A stretch of DNA of 64,000 bases from Desulfobacteraceae bacterium (GCA_020633955.1 JACKCP010000002.1:248001-312000); one strand, 5' to 3'. Positions 9,288 to 18,658 are shown, counted from the first letter of the stretch. Numbers and translations: made by a program. The notes: a model not told the origin generated them from the sequence alone.

Positions 9288-10448
9288 TTAATGATTATGC
9301 TGATGTTCACTTTTTTTTGAAGCCAGTCCTGACTTTTTCATTACCCAGAGAAACAATGGAAAAGCAAATAAAACAGATAAGATTACAGTTGAAACCAGTT
9401 TTATATAAAAACCAGGTTCCGAGGATATTTCACCTGAATTGGCAAGCACTTGAAATTTTGTGTAAAAATATAGCAAGTCCGTTAAAATTCCTGCGATAAC
9501 AGATGAAATTATCACTCCAAAAAGATATATTACAGCTGATTTTTTTCCAATAATTTTGCTTATCATGCTAAATGAGGCTGCATTTGTTGCAGGCCCTGCA
9601 AGCAGAAATATCAATGCAGCACCAGGAGATACACCTGTCATTAAAAAGGCTGCCGCAACTGGAGTTGAAGAAGAGGCGCAGACATAAAGTGGAACTGATA
9701 CAGCAAGCATTATAACCATTACAAATAAAAAACTCTGTCCTGTAACAGCTTCAACCATTTCAGGAGTAATAAAAACAGCAATAAGTGCTGCAAAAAAAAC
9801 TCCAATTAAAAACCAGGCAGATATATCAGATATAAGATCAACAAAGGCAAACTTCATTCCTCTTTTAAATTTCATGAATAAAGAATCAGACTTCAGCTCA
9901 TTTTTGAGATGGTTAGAGTCACTGCAGTTCCCTAAAACAGGAATATGATTTTTTTCATAAGCAGTTGAGCTGCAGCAACCGCTGGAACACCCGCAGGAGG
10001 AATGAATTGTTAACTCACCTGGTGCACTCCCTTTCTTGTCATCAAAAAAGTGAACAAGAAATCCTGTGAACAATGCTGAAAAAAAAGCCGCAACAGGTCT
10101 TATTACAGCCATTACAGGCCCAAGCATTGCATAGGTAATTGCAATAGAATCAACCCCTGTTTCAGGTGTTGAAACAAGAAAAGACACAACAGAGCCTTTC
10201 CCTCCACCCTGCTTTCTTATTCCAGCAGCAGCCGGAACTACTCCGCAGCTGCACAGAGGTATTGGAATACCAAATGCAGAGGCTTTTAAAATTCCAGATT
10301 TTTTGCCTGATCCTATATGTTTTTTTACAAAGTCGTCTGGAAGAAAAGCCTTTAAAAGCCCTGCTACAAAAAATCCAAGAAGCATGTATGGAGAGGCTTC
10401 CATTAAAAAATAAATAAATTCCCTTAAAATATCTTCAGCTAAATTCAT
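9288..10448 (-). CDS. SO_0444-type permease, putative heavy-metal efflux transporter
   Basis: About 386 residues from the ATG at 10448, which is preceded by GGTGG; an ATG 21 bp upstream is an alternative. Two blocks of about four membrane helices flank a cytoplasmic region (about 130-190) holding the Cys-rich SSCGCSSGCCSS stretch. Conserved permease motifs are GIPIPLCSCGVVPAAAGIRK near 60 and CASSSTPVAAAFL near 260. The C-terminus ends in HQHNH. The family (DUF318, COG0701) is implicated in metal or metalloid efflux. The upstream arsR-type gene on the same strand and the Cys/His-rich ends support metal export; the ion is unknown. Confidence 0.8.
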   Translation of the reverse strand: MNLAEDILREFIYFLMEASPYMLLGFFVAGLLKAFLPDDFVKKHIGSGKKSGILKASAFGIPIPLCSCGVVPAAAGIRKQGGGKGSVVSFLVSTPETGVDSIAITYAMLGPVMAVIRPVAAFFSALFTGFLVHFFDDKKGSAPGELTIHSSCGCSSGCCSSTAYEKNHIPVLGNCSDSNHLKNELKSDSLFMKFKRGMKFAFVDLISDISAWFLIGVFFAALIAVFITPEMVEAVTGQSFLFVMVIMLAVSVPLYVCASSSTPVAAAFLMTGVSPGAALIFLLAGPATNAASFSMISKIIGKKSAVIYLFGVIISSVIAGILTDLLYFYTKFQVLANSGEISSEPGFYIKLVSTVILSVLFAFPLFLWVMKKSGLASKKSEHQHNH

Positions 10449-10625
10449 AACCCACCAATATATTATCATTTGAACACTTATTCATATATACCATAAATAA
10501 ATTCAACTTCAATCAAAAAATTAATTTTTTAGCGGCCTGTATTTAAAGAAAACAAATTAAAGGGTTTTGTTTTGCTGGTCCAGATAAAAACTTAGAAAAA
10601 ACAATTTATTTTAAAAATTAAAAAT

Positions 10626-10976
10626 TTATTCCAAAACATGGTCAAGACCTGTCTGAATAAGAGATCTGACATGGTCATCATCCAGACTGTAAATTACATT
10701 TTTGCCTTCACGCCTGAACTTTACAATTTTTGCAGCTCTTAAAACCCGGAGCTGGTGGGAAACAGCTGAAGACCCCATCTCCATAATTCCGGCAATATCG
10801 CATACGCAAAGCTCAGAGTTGGAAAGTGCATCTAGAATTTTTATTCTTGTGGGATCTCCTAAAACCTTGAAAAGCTCTGCAAGAGACAAGAGATCTTCAG
10901 GATCTTTAATTTTTGACTTCACCTTTTCAATTTTTTCAGGATCTGCTGAAAATGCAAGGCAAACATCATTATTCAT
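10626..10976 (-). CDS. ArsR/SmtB-family metal-responsive repressor
   Basis: 116 residues from the ATG at 10976, which has CCGGAGAAA just upstream; longer starts lack a binding site. The winged helix includes ELCVCDIAGIMEMGSSAVSHQL near 55-76. The ELCVCD box is the alpha3 metal-binding site of the ArsR/CadC group. SSAVSHQLRVLR is the recognition helix. It precedes the SO_0444-type permease gene on the same strand by about 180 bp, so it probably represses that gene until metal binds. Confidence 0.88.
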   Translation of the reverse strand: MNNDVCLAFSADPEKIEKVKSKIKDPEDLLSLAELFKVLGDPTRIKILDALSNSELCVCDIAGIMEMGSSAVSHQLRVLRAAKIVKFRREGKNVIYSLDDDHVRSLIQTGLDHVLE

Positions 10977-11158
10977 ATTTTCTCCGGATTTTAGCAATTT
11001 TGAATAAAGAAACAATGGATTTAATATACACAAATACCATTCAACAATTTTAAAGTCAATCTGCTCAAATTTCAGTCCACCTGCATTTGATATTTTAATT
11101 TATGTGATTAATGTTTTTCTAGAATATTTCATAAAACTTAAAAACACGAGGAAATAAC

Positions 11159-12253
11159 ATGAATAAACTAAAGCCTCTTCTCAGCGAATACAATTTATCA
11201 GGATTAAAACTAAAAAACAGAATTGTTATGGCTCCCATGACAAGAAGCAGAGCAACAGGTGAAGGCAGTATTCCAAATGACCTTATGGCGGAGTATTACG
11301 CACAAAGGGCAACTGCAGGACTTATTATTTCTGAGGGTTCACCAATATCACCAAGGGCTGTGGGATATATAAACACCCCGGGCATTTATACAAAAGAGCA
11401 GATTGAAGGCTGGAAAAAAATAACAAAAGCAGTCCATGAAAAAGACGGAAAAATATTTATCCAGCTATGGCATGTTGGTCGTATGTCACATCCTGATTTC
11501 CATAATGGAGAACTTCCACTTTCTGCATCAGCAATAAATCCAAATTCAAAGGCCTATACTCCAAGAGGTTTTAAGGATACTGTTGCACCAAAGGAAATGA
11601 CCATAGATGAAATCAAATCAACTGTAAAAGATTTTGGAACTGGTGCTGCAAATGCATTGAAGGCAGGTTTTGACGGAGTGGAAATTCATTCATCAAACGG
11701 ATACCTTCTTCACCAGTTCTTCAGTACTACCTCAAATAAAAGAACAGATGAATACGGAGGCTCAATTGAAAACAGAGCAAGAATTCTTTTTGAGGTAATT
11801 GAGGAAATAAAAAAGCATATCCCGGAAAATAGAATTGGAGTAAGGCTTAATCCTTCACTTCACGGGATTTTTGGAATGACCCTTGATGAAAATACAATTC
11901 CGACTTTTGACTATATAGTAAATAAACTCAATGATTATGATCTTTCTTATCTTCATCTGTCAGAACCTTTTACTGATGTAACAGAGCTTGTCCATGCAGA
12001 GCCTGAAATTGCAAAAAGATACAGGCCGATTTATAAGGGAACCCTTATGATAAACTCTGCCTTTGACCAGAAAAAGGGGAATGCCTTTATTGAAGAGGGT
12101 CTTGCAGACCTGGTTGCCTATGGGAAACCTTTTATATCAAATCCAGATCTTGTTAAAAGATTTGAGAAAGATGCAGAACTTACCCCCTGGGACGAATCAA
12201 CTTTTTACACTCCCGATGAAAAGGGATATACAGACTATCCTTTTATGGAATAA
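11159..12253 (+). CDS. Old Yellow Enzyme-family alkene reductase (NemA-like)
   Basis: 364 residues, full length for the OYE family. Visible motifs are VMAPMTRSRA near 23 (FMN binding), QLWHVGR near 101, GFDGVEIHSSNGYLLHQFF near 172 (active-site His/Asn pair) and RTDEYGGS near 197. It is an FMN-dependent NAD(P)H oxidoreductase reducing activated C=C bonds or nitro compounds. A GAGGAAATAAC ribosome-binding site precedes the ATG. It is divergent from the arsR-like gene; no functional link is evident. Confidence 0.92.
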   Translation: MNKLKPLLSEYNLSGLKLKNRIVMAPMTRSRATGEGSIPNDLMAEYYAQRATAGLIISEGSPISPRAVGYINTPGIYTKEQIEGWKKITKAVHEKDGKIFIQLWHVGRMSHPDFHNGELPLSASAINPNSKAYTPRGFKDTVAPKEMTIDEIKSTVKDFGTGAANALKAGFDGVEIHSSNGYLLHQFFSTTSNKRTDEYGGSIENRARILFEVIEEIKKHIPENRIGVRLNPSLHGIFGMTLDENTIPTFDYIVNKLNDYDLSYLHLSEPFTDVTELVHAEPEIAKRYRPIYKGTLMINSAFDQKKGNAFIEEGLADLVAYGKPFISNPDLVKRFEKDAELTPWDESTFYTPDEKGYTDYPFME

Positions 12254-12260
12254 TTAAAAA

Positions 12261-12281
12261 AATAGGGCGTTAAGCCCTATT
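12261..12281. terminator. Hairpin after the OYE gene
   Basis: AATAGGGC at 12261-12268 pairs perfectly with GCCCTATT at 12274-12281 around a 5-nt loop, 8 bp after the stop codon. There is no strong T-tract on the plus strand, so termination is probable but not certain. Confidence 0.5.
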
Positions 12282-12306
12282 AACTCAATATGATTTTATA
12301 AAAAAA

Positions 12307-12342
12307 GCCCCTTCTGAAGATTTTTTTCAAAGGGGCCAAAAA
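12307..12342 (-). terminator. Intrinsic terminator of the cupin gene
   Basis: Read on the minus strand, GCCCCTTT and AAGGGGC (12330-12336 with 12307-12313) form a stem followed directly by a run of seven T. It starts a few bases after the stop of the cupin gene. Confidence 0.75.
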
Positions 12343-12345
12343 AAA

Positions 12346-12873
12346 TCATGCCTGATCTTTAAATCCTTCTCTTAAGACAGTGTATTTTCCTGTATTTATA
12401 TCAAGATCATAAATATTAAAATTTGTTTTTATATCAAACCCTTCATAATGCACTGCAAGATTTAATGAGGCTGATCCATTATCTCCGCTTTTTATTCTGT
12501 GGAAAACATTTACAGGCCAGACAAGCATTGCTCCCCCATTATGAATAAGCTTTCCGTTTTTATAAATTTTATCAGGTGTAACAATAAAGTTTTCAATTTT
12601 ACCGTGCTTTACAGAATAAATATCAACATTCCTTTCTCCGTAAAAAACCATCAGATTATCAGCCTGATGGGGATGCATGTACCAGGGTCTTTCCACATCA
12701 CCGATTTTACCTGGTGATACAGCACCTTCAGCATGGATTACCCTGTCCATTGAATGGATTTCAGGTATGGCATTACTTTCAAGTATATCAAAACTAACTC
12801 CAGGTGTTTTTCTAAAGGGTTTAAGCTCGATTATTCTGTAAAGACCTTCAACTTCTTCTATTACAAGGCTCAT
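12346..12873 (-). CDS. Cupin-fold protein of unknown function
   Basis: 175 residues, no signal peptide. The segment RPWYMHPHQADNLMVFYGER (about 63-82) looks like the first cupin motif (HxH...) and GGAMLVWPVNVFHRI (about 113-127) like the second, with a His in each. This suggests a small metal-binding beta-barrel, but the residues are not a canonical cupin set and I know no named family. It lies 52 bp downstream of the chemoreceptor gene on the same strand. Confidence 0.55.
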   Translation of the reverse strand: MSLVIEEVEGLYRIIELKPFRKTPGVSFDILESNAIPEIHSMDRVIHAEGAVSPGKIGDVERPWYMHPHQADNLMVFYGERNVDIYSVKHGKIENFIVTPDKIYKNGKLIHNGGAMLVWPVNVFHRIKSGDNGSASLNLAVHYEGFDIKTNFNIYDLDINTGKYTVLREGFKDQA

Positions 12874-12925
12874 TTTATTATCTCCAGATATCTTGACAAA
12901 AAATCAACTCAGTCTTCAACAAGGC

Positions 12926-14926
12926 TTACACTTTAAATCTTGATACTATGGCATTAAGCTTTCCAGACATTTCACTCAGGATTTCAGAACTGATTTTTAT
13001 CTGCCCGATTCCAGATGAAATCTCATCTGTTTCCCTGCTAACTGAAGTAATATCAGAGGATATCTGGTTTGCCACGTCAGCATTCTGATTAACTCTTTGA
13101 TTAACATCTTCCACTGCCTGGGAAGCCTCACTTATATTACGCGTAATTTCAGTTGTTGCAGAAGACTGTTCCTCAACTGCTGCAGCTATTGTTGCAACAA
13201 TATCATTTACATCTCCAATTACTTTCTTTATTTCATCAATATCTTCAACACTCATGCTCACAGAACTTTGCACTTCTTCAATTTTTCCCTTGATATCAAG
13301 GGTTGCCTTTGCAGTCTGAACCGAGAGTTCCTTGATTTCATTTGCAACAACTGCAAATCCTTTTCCTGCTTCCCCTGCCCTTGCAGCTTCAATTGTTGCA
13401 TTAAGAGATAAAAGATTGGTCTGCTGTGAAATATCAGTTATTGTCTCTGTTACTTCACCAATTGACTGTGCAGCTTTTCCAAGCTCTGCCATTCTGATTG
13501 AAGCGTTTGCTGACTTTTCAACTGCATCATTTGAAATGCTTCTTGCCTTTTCTGTACTCTGGGCAATTTCATTTATAGTGGAATTCATTTCCTCGGCAGC
13601 AGAGGCAACCATATTTATATTTGTAGAAGACTGCTCCATTGCAGCAGCAACGTCATTTATATTTGCTGTCATTTCTTCAGATGCAGCTGAAACATTCTGT
13701 GATTTTGAAGATACATTTTCTGCTGCAGCTGTCATTTCAGATGAAACGGCTGAAAGCTCAGTTGATGAGTTTGCAACTTCATTGGAATTTTCAGCTATCT
13801 CTTTAATCATTTCCTGCATTTTGCCCATAAAAGTATTGAACCATATGCAGAGCTGGCCGATCTCATCTTTTGTTTTAACTTCAAGACGCATTCTAAGATC
13901 ACCTTCGCCCTGTGCAATATCCTTAAGTCCATTTACGGCTTTATTTACAGGATTGATTATTGCCTTTGATACTATATAAATAAAAAAGGCAGCAATTAAA
14001 ACTGAAACAATTCCTGTAACCAGAATAAAATTCCTTATTGCCCTTGGAGCCGAAAGAAACTCATCTGCATCCTGGGTTGCAGCAATATACCAGTCATTTA
14101 ATCCAACCGGAGCATAACCTGAGATTTTGTAAACTCCATAAAAATAATAATCATCTGTTCCTGAATTCCCAGACAGCATTTTTTCCTTAAACTCCTGAAT
14201 CCCATCAAGATCATTCATATTAAGGCTTAATATATGCTTTTCCACAGGGTGTGAAAGAACAAGGCCTTTTTTATTTGCCATATAGCCATAACCGGTTTTA
14301 CCAATTTTTCTTCCTGAAATAAGTGTGGTAAAATAATCGACCTTAATAGTCAAACAGGACACACCCATTAGTTTTCCAAGCTTGTTTTTTACAGGAACAC
14401 TTATAACTCCAACAACATCTGAAGACACACGGGATTTAATCAATTCACCCATTGATGCTTTCCCGGAACTAACAGCTTTTTTAAAATAATCCCTGTCAGA
14501 AATATTTATATTTCCATAGGGAGTACCATTTTGCATTATTCCAGCAAAGATATTTCCCTGTGCATCTGACATAAAAATACCTTCATAATGTTTTCCCATA
14601 TTCTTAAGGGTATTCAAAAGATTTGAGTTCAAAAGTTTAACACTTTTATCCAGTTCTTCGGCATTGCCCTCTTCCTTCAGGCTAAAGGCATTTATAACCA
14701 GATTTTTATCTGCAAGCATCTGTGCCGTGATAAATTCCGATTCAACGGCATTTCTTGTTATACTTGCAAGATCTTCAGCAATTCCCTTTACCTGATTTTT
14801 TGATATTTCCATTACTGAATCTGATGCCTTATTAACTGAAAAATAACCAAGGACAATTATTGGAAGAAGAACAACCAATATCCCCCCAACCATAAGTTTG
14901 AAACCAAGAGAATCTTTTTTACTCAT
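12926..14926 (-). CDS. Methyl-accepting chemotaxis protein
   Basis: 666 residues. The N-terminal membrane helix (10-30) is followed by a periplasmic region of about 250 residues of dCache type, with SDRDYFKKAVSSGKA near 140. A second membrane helix lies near 297-320, then a HAMP domain (about 320-375) and the long signalling coiled coil. Its tip contains ISQQTNLLSLNATIEAARAG near 500 and GFAVVANEIKELS. The Gln/Glu-rich flanks are the methylation helices. It transmits ligand binding to a CheA/CheW array; the ligand is unknown. AGGAGGGGG precedes the ATG. Confidence 0.93.
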   Translation of the reverse strand: MSKKDSLGFKLMVGGILVVLLPIIVLGYFSVNKASDSVMEISKNQVKGIAEDLASITRNAVESEFITAQMLADKNLVINAFSLKEEGNAEELDKSVKLLNSNLLNTLKNMGKHYEGIFMSDAQGNIFAGIMQNGTPYGNINISDRDYFKKAVSSGKASMGELIKSRVSSDVVGVISVPVKNKLGKLMGVSCLTIKVDYFTTLISGRKIGKTGYGYMANKKGLVLSHPVEKHILSLNMNDLDGIQEFKEKMLSGNSGTDDYYFYGVYKISGYAPVGLNDWYIAATQDADEFLSAPRAIRNFILVTGIVSVLIAAFFIYIVSKAIINPVNKAVNGLKDIAQGEGDLRMRLEVKTKDEIGQLCIWFNTFMGKMQEMIKEIAENSNEVANSSTELSAVSSEMTAAAENVSSKSQNVSAASEEMTANINDVAAAMEQSSTNINMVASAAEEMNSTINEIAQSTEKARSISNDAVEKSANASIRMAELGKAAQSIGEVTETITDISQQTNLLSLNATIEAARAGEAGKGFAVVANEIKELSVQTAKATLDIKGKIEEVQSSVSMSVEDIDEIKKVIGDVNDIVATIAAAVEEQSSATTEITRNISEASQAVEDVNQRVNQNADVANQISSDITSVSRETDEISSGIGQIKISSEILSEMSGKLNAIVSRFKV

Positions 14927-14994
14927 ACCCCCTCCTTACAAATAGGCAAGCGTGAAATTGCAGAAAATTACAGACTTGAAGTTAGAAATTTTTT

Positions 14995-15144
14995 TAATTT
15001 AAATAATTGCGGAACCAGAACTTTTTTCTTTGGAAATCTGTATCAGGAATCATATCCAAACTTTCAACTGACCAGATCTTCCTCAGGCTGAATTTTAATC
15101 CAGTCCAGCCAAACAAAAAATCCTGGTTTTAGGTCAATCACTTA
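14995..15144 (-). repeat. Interspersed repeat, copy R4 (most diverged)
   Basis: Read on the minus strand it begins with AAGTGATTGACCTAAAACCA and TTTTTTGTT, closely matching the start of the copy at 59301. The second half (AAAAAAGTTCTGGTTC) aligns more loosely with the second half of that copy. The spacer between the chemoreceptor gene and cluster 1 holds little else. Confidence 0.5.
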
Positions 15145-15200
15145 ACAGCATAAAAATTAAAATTTTTATATTACTATATGATTATAATGAAATTTCAAAA

Positions 15201-15236
15201 AAAAATCCCGTAATTTTTTACAATTACAGGATTTTT
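15201..15236 (-). terminator. Intrinsic terminator of redox cluster 1
   Basis: On the minus strand AAAAATCCTGTAATT pairs with AATTACGGGATTTTT with one mismatch and continues into a T-run. It lies about 30 bp after the last gene of cluster 1. The terminator of cluster 2 is unrelated in sequence. Confidence 0.75.
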
Positions 15237-15267
15237 AAGACTAAAATTTTATTTTTAAATAAAAATA

Positions 15268-16119
15268 TTAATATTCCCTTGGAGTCTTGTTAATCTGCTC
15301 AAGAGTAAAAACAGGACCGTCCTTGCACACAAGTTCTTTTCCTATGTTGCAGCGGCCGCACATTCCTATTCCGCACTTCATTCTGTTTTCAAGACTCATT
15401 ATTATATGATCGTGCTTGTACCCAAGTTTATCAAGAACCGGCTGGGTAAACTTGATCATCATCGGAGGACCGCACACTATTGCATAGGTGTCGTCACTTG
15501 CAGGAGGGGCTACCTTGTCTGCTATCTGAGGTACAAATCCCTTGTGGAATCTCCAGTTGGGATCGTCTGTTCCGTCAACTGTGATGTGCATGTTAACATC
15601 ATCACGGTCTCCCCACTCGTTAAGTTCGTCAAGGTATAGAAGATGACCAGGAGTTCTTGCTCCGTATACTACATCTATTGTTCCAAACTTTGAACGGTTT
15701 GCAGGATCTATCATCATTTTGATTGACGATCTGAGTGTGGTATAGGCAAAACCACCGCCTACTATAAATATATTCTTTCCTTCAAGAATTTCCCAGGGAT
15801 ACCAGTTACCAAGAGGGCCTCTAAGACCCATTACATCTCCAACTTTCATTGAATGCAGATATGAGGTAACTTTTCCGGCCTTGAATACTGTAAACTTTAC
15901 AAATCCCTTTTCTGTCGGTGAAGATGCTATACCAATTGGAATCTCACCCTGTCCCGGAATTGAAAGTTCTGCAAACTGACCTGACTTGTATGCAAATTTT
16001 TCTTCATCTTCAGGATTTAGAAATACAAACTTGAATGTCTTTAGTAATTTGTCGTCCGTTTCGGTGATTATCTCGTCGATACGAACCGGATACGGCTTAT
16101 ATGGATTTGCTGCTCTCAC
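15268..16119 (-). CDS. FlxA-like FAD/NAD(P)H-binding oxidoreductase subunit (cluster 1)
   Basis: 283 residues of the ferredoxin-NADP reductase superfamily, closest in layout to FlxA, AsrB and sulfhydrogenase gamma subunits. The FAD region has PIGIASSP near 82, the NAD(P)H-binding loop is FIVGGGFAYTTLRS near 117, and the C-terminal [2Fe-2S] site is CGIGMCGRC with a later Cys near 268. In Flx-Hdr complexes this subunit oxidises NADH and feeds electrons through Fe-S subunits to MvhD and HdrA. It is the last gene of cluster 1, 24 bp after the preceding one. Its DNA is identical to 25731-26582. Confidence 0.85.
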   Translation of the reverse strand: MRAANPYKPYPVRIDEIITETDDKLLKTFKFVFLNPEDEEKFAYKSGQFAELSIPGQGEIPIGIASSPTEKGFVKFTVFKAGKVTSYLHSMKVGDVMGLRGPLGNWYPWEILEGKNIFIVGGGFAYTTLRSSIKMMIDPANRSKFGTIDVVYGARTPGHLLYLDELNEWGDRDDVNMHITVDGTDDPNWRFHKGFVPQIADKVAPPASDDTYAIVCGPPMMIKFTQPVLDKLGYKHDHIIMSLENRMKCGIGMCGRCNIGKELVCKDGPVFTLEQINKTPREY

Positions 16120-16143
16120 TTTTTTTCTCCTTTTCCTGCCGGA

Positions 16144-17190
16144 CTATTTTGATGGTTCGTAGTCATTCATCTGCTGACATACTTTACGGATGTCAATGTT
16201 CACAGGACACTGACTTACGCATCTGCCGCAGCCAACACACATTATTCCGTCCTCATACTTGTCAAGATAATACTTGAGCTTATGCATGAAGCGGTTTCTT
16301 GTCCTCTGCCAGGCTTCGTGTCTTGGGTCATGACCTGTTGTGTGAACAGAGTATACTTCCGACATACAGGTATCCCAGTTACGCATTCTCACTCCGTCTT
16401 TACCCTTTACCTCATCCTGAATGTCAAAACACCAGCAGGTCGGACAGGCATAGGTACAGGTGCCGCAGTTAATACACGCAAAAGCAGCTTCTTCCCAGAA
16501 CGGAGCTTCATAAAGATCAAGAATTGTCATTTTTTCTATTTTATCAAAAGAAACCTTTGACTTTATTTTTCCTTCTGCCTGTTCTTTAAGCTCTGCAAGC
16601 TTTGCTTCAACTCCTGAGTCTCCTTCTGCAAATCCTGCTGCCGCTGCAAATTTTTCGCCTTTTTCTGTTAAAGCCTTTCCTATGTATGAATCTCCTGCAT
16701 CTGCAAGGATTATATCAAGGCATGATTCATCAAAAGGACCTGTGCCGCAGCTTGTGCTGAAATTTACAGGGGACGGATTGTTTTCTGCCATACCTACAAG
16801 GGTAAGATTTTCATATCTTCTTTCAAAATAAGGATCTTTATAATCTTCTGTCATAAAGTTCTTTTTCAAGATCTCAACTGCCTTTGCATCGTATGGACGG
16901 ATTCCCACAGCTGCTCGCGGTGTTTCATCAAAAGGCACTTCTTCAAGTATATGATGACCTTCTTTATTTTCATCAAGGCTGTAGGAAAACATTACTTCCG
17001 ACTGGGGAAGTACCACTTCCTTTACCGACATTCTGGTCTCGCTGTATTCAAGGTCTGGAGTCTCTCCGTCTTTGAGCTCCCTGAATGTATGACCTTTTTT
17101 CTCTTTTACCGGACCTGCAAGTCTGTATGACTTCTGCACTTTCTCCATTGCACCGGCCCAGTCTGATTTTTTTATGCTTATCATTTTCAT
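16144..17190 (-). CDS. FlxB/AsrA-like iron-sulfur subunit (cluster 1)
   Basis: 348 residues, soluble. Two [4Fe-4S] ferredoxin motifs lie in the C-terminal third: CINCGTCTYACPTCWC near 240 and CVGCGRCVSQCP near 318. The N-terminal 220 residues resemble sulfhydrogenase beta and AsrA subunits, including GIRPYDAKAVEILKKNF near 97. The extra cysteines in CPTCWC suggest a non-standard cluster. It would relay electrons from the FAD subunit. AAGGAACAGCC precedes the ATG at 17190. Protein and DNA are identical to the copy at 26607-27653. Confidence 0.85.
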   Translation of the reverse strand: MKMISIKKSDWAGAMEKVQKSYRLAGPVKEKKGHTFRELKDGETPDLEYSETRMSVKEVVLPQSEVMFSYSLDENKEGHHILEEVPFDETPRAAVGIRPYDAKAVEILKKNFMTEDYKDPYFERRYENLTLVGMAENNPSPVNFSTSCGTGPFDESCLDIILADAGDSYIGKALTEKGEKFAAAAGFAEGDSGVEAKLAELKEQAEGKIKSKVSFDKIEKMTILDLYEAPFWEEAAFACINCGTCTYACPTCWCFDIQDEVKGKDGVRMRNWDTCMSEVYSVHTTGHDPRHEAWQRTRNRFMHKLKYYLDKYEDGIMCVGCGRCVSQCPVNIDIRKVCQQMNDYEPSK

Positions 17191-17244
17191 GGCTGTTCCT
17201 TTTTCATCTCCTCAAGGTTCATGATCCACATGGTCTCTTAGGGC

Positions 17245-18192
17245 CTATTTTATAAATTCGTTCGGGTCGTTAATTTTGTACTGATCAAGTGCAGGACGCT
17301 TATCCAGCTCCATTCCAGCTTCAGAACCGTATTTCTCCACGCAGTCTTTTATTGTCTTGCGTGTAAAGTATCTCATTTTTATATCCATGGGGCATGCTGC
17401 TTCACAGGCACCGCAGTCTGTACAGCGGCCTGCATCATGAAACGCTCTAAGGAAATGATAGGTCAGTACATCTGTTTCATTATCGCTCTTTCCTACCCAC
17501 TGGGGACGGGATTCGTCTACAAAACAGGTCGGGCAGTAACATAGCGGACAGGCATTTCTGCAGGCATAACAGCGGGTACATTCTGAAAGAAGTTCTCCAA
17601 AAAAGTTCCATCTCTCATCTGCACTCATTTTTTCCACTTCATCAACATCTGCAAATCTGTCTGAAATTTCAAGCTCAGCTACTTCTGGTCCTGCAAGCTC
17701 ATCAAAAATCACAGGGTTTCTTTTGATGCAGGTTTTGCAGTTTGACTGCAGCACATCTGACTTTGCAACCTTCTTTTCAAAACCATCTCCCTTGATTGTG
17801 ATGGTTTCATTATCATCTTCTACTGAAGTGATTTCTCCTTCTGCAAGGTCAAGAAGGGCTTTTTTATCTGCAAGTCCTGTACAGGGAACACCTATTATAT
17901 ATAGCTGCTCACGTTTGATTTTATTTTCTATTATGTGAGTTACAAGGTTTCTGCTGTCGCATCCCTTTACTACTATTCCAACCTTGTCTTTGCGGTTGGT
18001 CACGTAATTTACAAGGTTCATACGGCAGTTGCAGTCAAATACCAGATTTTCTGCTTCCTTCTCACTTTTTGCCATATAGGGCTCGGACATGTAACCAAGA
18101 GTTCCTTTACGAAACCCTATCACTACATCTACCTTTCCCTCGCTTAAAATCTTTTTTGATATCTCTTTTATTTTATCTGTATATGCGTCCAT
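17245..18192 (-). CDS. FlxC-like iron-sulfur subunit (cluster 1)
   Basis: 315 residues. The first half resembles the N-terminal part of FrhB/HdrB-type proteins, with VVKGCDSRNLVTHIIE near 73 and GVPCTGLADKK near 101. The second half has two [4Fe-4S] motifs: CTRCYACRNACPLCYCPTC near 205 and CTDCGACEAACP near 257. Its ATG overlaps the mvhD stop (TAATG), indicating translational coupling with mvhD. It belongs to the same electron-transfer module as its two downstream neighbours and is identical to 27708-28655. The subfamily name is from gene order and is less certain than the Fe-S assignment. Confidence 0.8.
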   Translation of the reverse strand: MDAYTDKIKEISKKILSEGKVDVVIGFRKGTLGYMSEPYMAKSEKEAENLVFDCNCRMNLVNYVTNRKDKVGIVVKGCDSRNLVTHIIENKIKREQLYIIGVPCTGLADKKALLDLAEGEITSVEDDNETITIKGDGFEKKVAKSDVLQSNCKTCIKRNPVIFDELAGPEVAELEISDRFADVDEVEKMSADERWNFFGELLSECTRCYACRNACPLCYCPTCFVDESRPQWVGKSDNETDVLTYHFLRAFHDAGRCTDCGACEAACPMDIKMRYFTRKTIKDCVEKYGSEAGMELDKRPALDQYKINDPNEFIK

Positions 18193-18623
18193 TACGCCAC
18201 CTCAGGTAACTTTTTAATGAATTTCTTTGCAGGACCGAGTTTTGTAACGGTTTCAATCACGTCTTTTGCAACAGCTGCAAACTTCACCCCTTCAGCAGAT
18301 GAAATCCATGAAAAATGAAGTCTTCCCTTTTCAATACCAACATATTCAAGCATTTCATTCAAAACATCAAATTTACGTCTGGCATAGTAATTACCTGAAA
18401 TATAATGGCAGTCTCCGGGATGGCATCCTGAAACCCAAACTCCGTCAGCACCTTTTCTGAATGCAGACAATATCATTTTCGGTGAAACCCTTCCTGAGCA
18501 AGGCACTCTTATAACTCTCATGGAAGGCGGATACTGAAAACGGCTTACACCTGCAAGATCGGCAGCACCGTAGCTGCACCAGTTGCAGAGAAAAGTTATA
18601 ATTTTTGGTTCAAATTCACTCAT
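18192..18623 (-). CDS. mvhD: MvhD/FlxD-like electron-transfer subunit, cysteine form (cluster 1)
   Basis: 143 residues with the iron-sulfur motifs of the MvhD family: LCNWCSYGAADLAG near 12-25, RVPCSGRVSP near 39-48 and SGCHPGDCHY near 65-74. MvhD links a hydrogenase or NADH dehydrogenase to HdrA. The Cys of SGCHPGDCHY is the position taken by selenocysteine in the cluster 2 paralog. It overlaps the following gene and sits 41 bp after hdrA. The spacer contains a short palindrome (18644-18658) before the TAAGGAGGAAT ribosome-binding site. Confidence 0.9.
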   Translation of the reverse strand: MSEFEPKIITFLCNWCSYGAADLAGVSRFQYPPSMRVIRVPCSGRVSPKMILSAFRKGADGVWVSGCHPGDCHYISGNYYARRKFDVLNEMLEYVGIEKGRLHFSWISSAEGVKFAAVAKDVIETVTKLGPAKKFIKKLPEVA

Positions 18624-18643
18624 TTTATTTTATTCCTCCTTAA

Positions 18644-18658
18644 ACCGGAAATTCCGGT
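18644..18658. other. Intercistronic palindrome between hdrA and mvhD (cluster 1)
   Basis: ACCGGAA and TTCCGGT are inverted around one base, directly upstream of the mvhD ribosome-binding site. Cluster 2 has a different hairpin at the equivalent place. Confidence 0.5.

Larger units (their letters stand above)
15265..18194. repeat. 2.93-kb duplicated block, copy 1
   Basis: This segment matches 25728-28657 base for base wherever I compared it by eye, including both intergenic spacers and all six reading frames. It starts 3 bp beyond the stop of the last gene and ends 2 bp beyond the start codon of the 315-residue subunit. Sequence outside is unrelated on the left and strongly diverged on the right. 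Confidence 0.9.
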
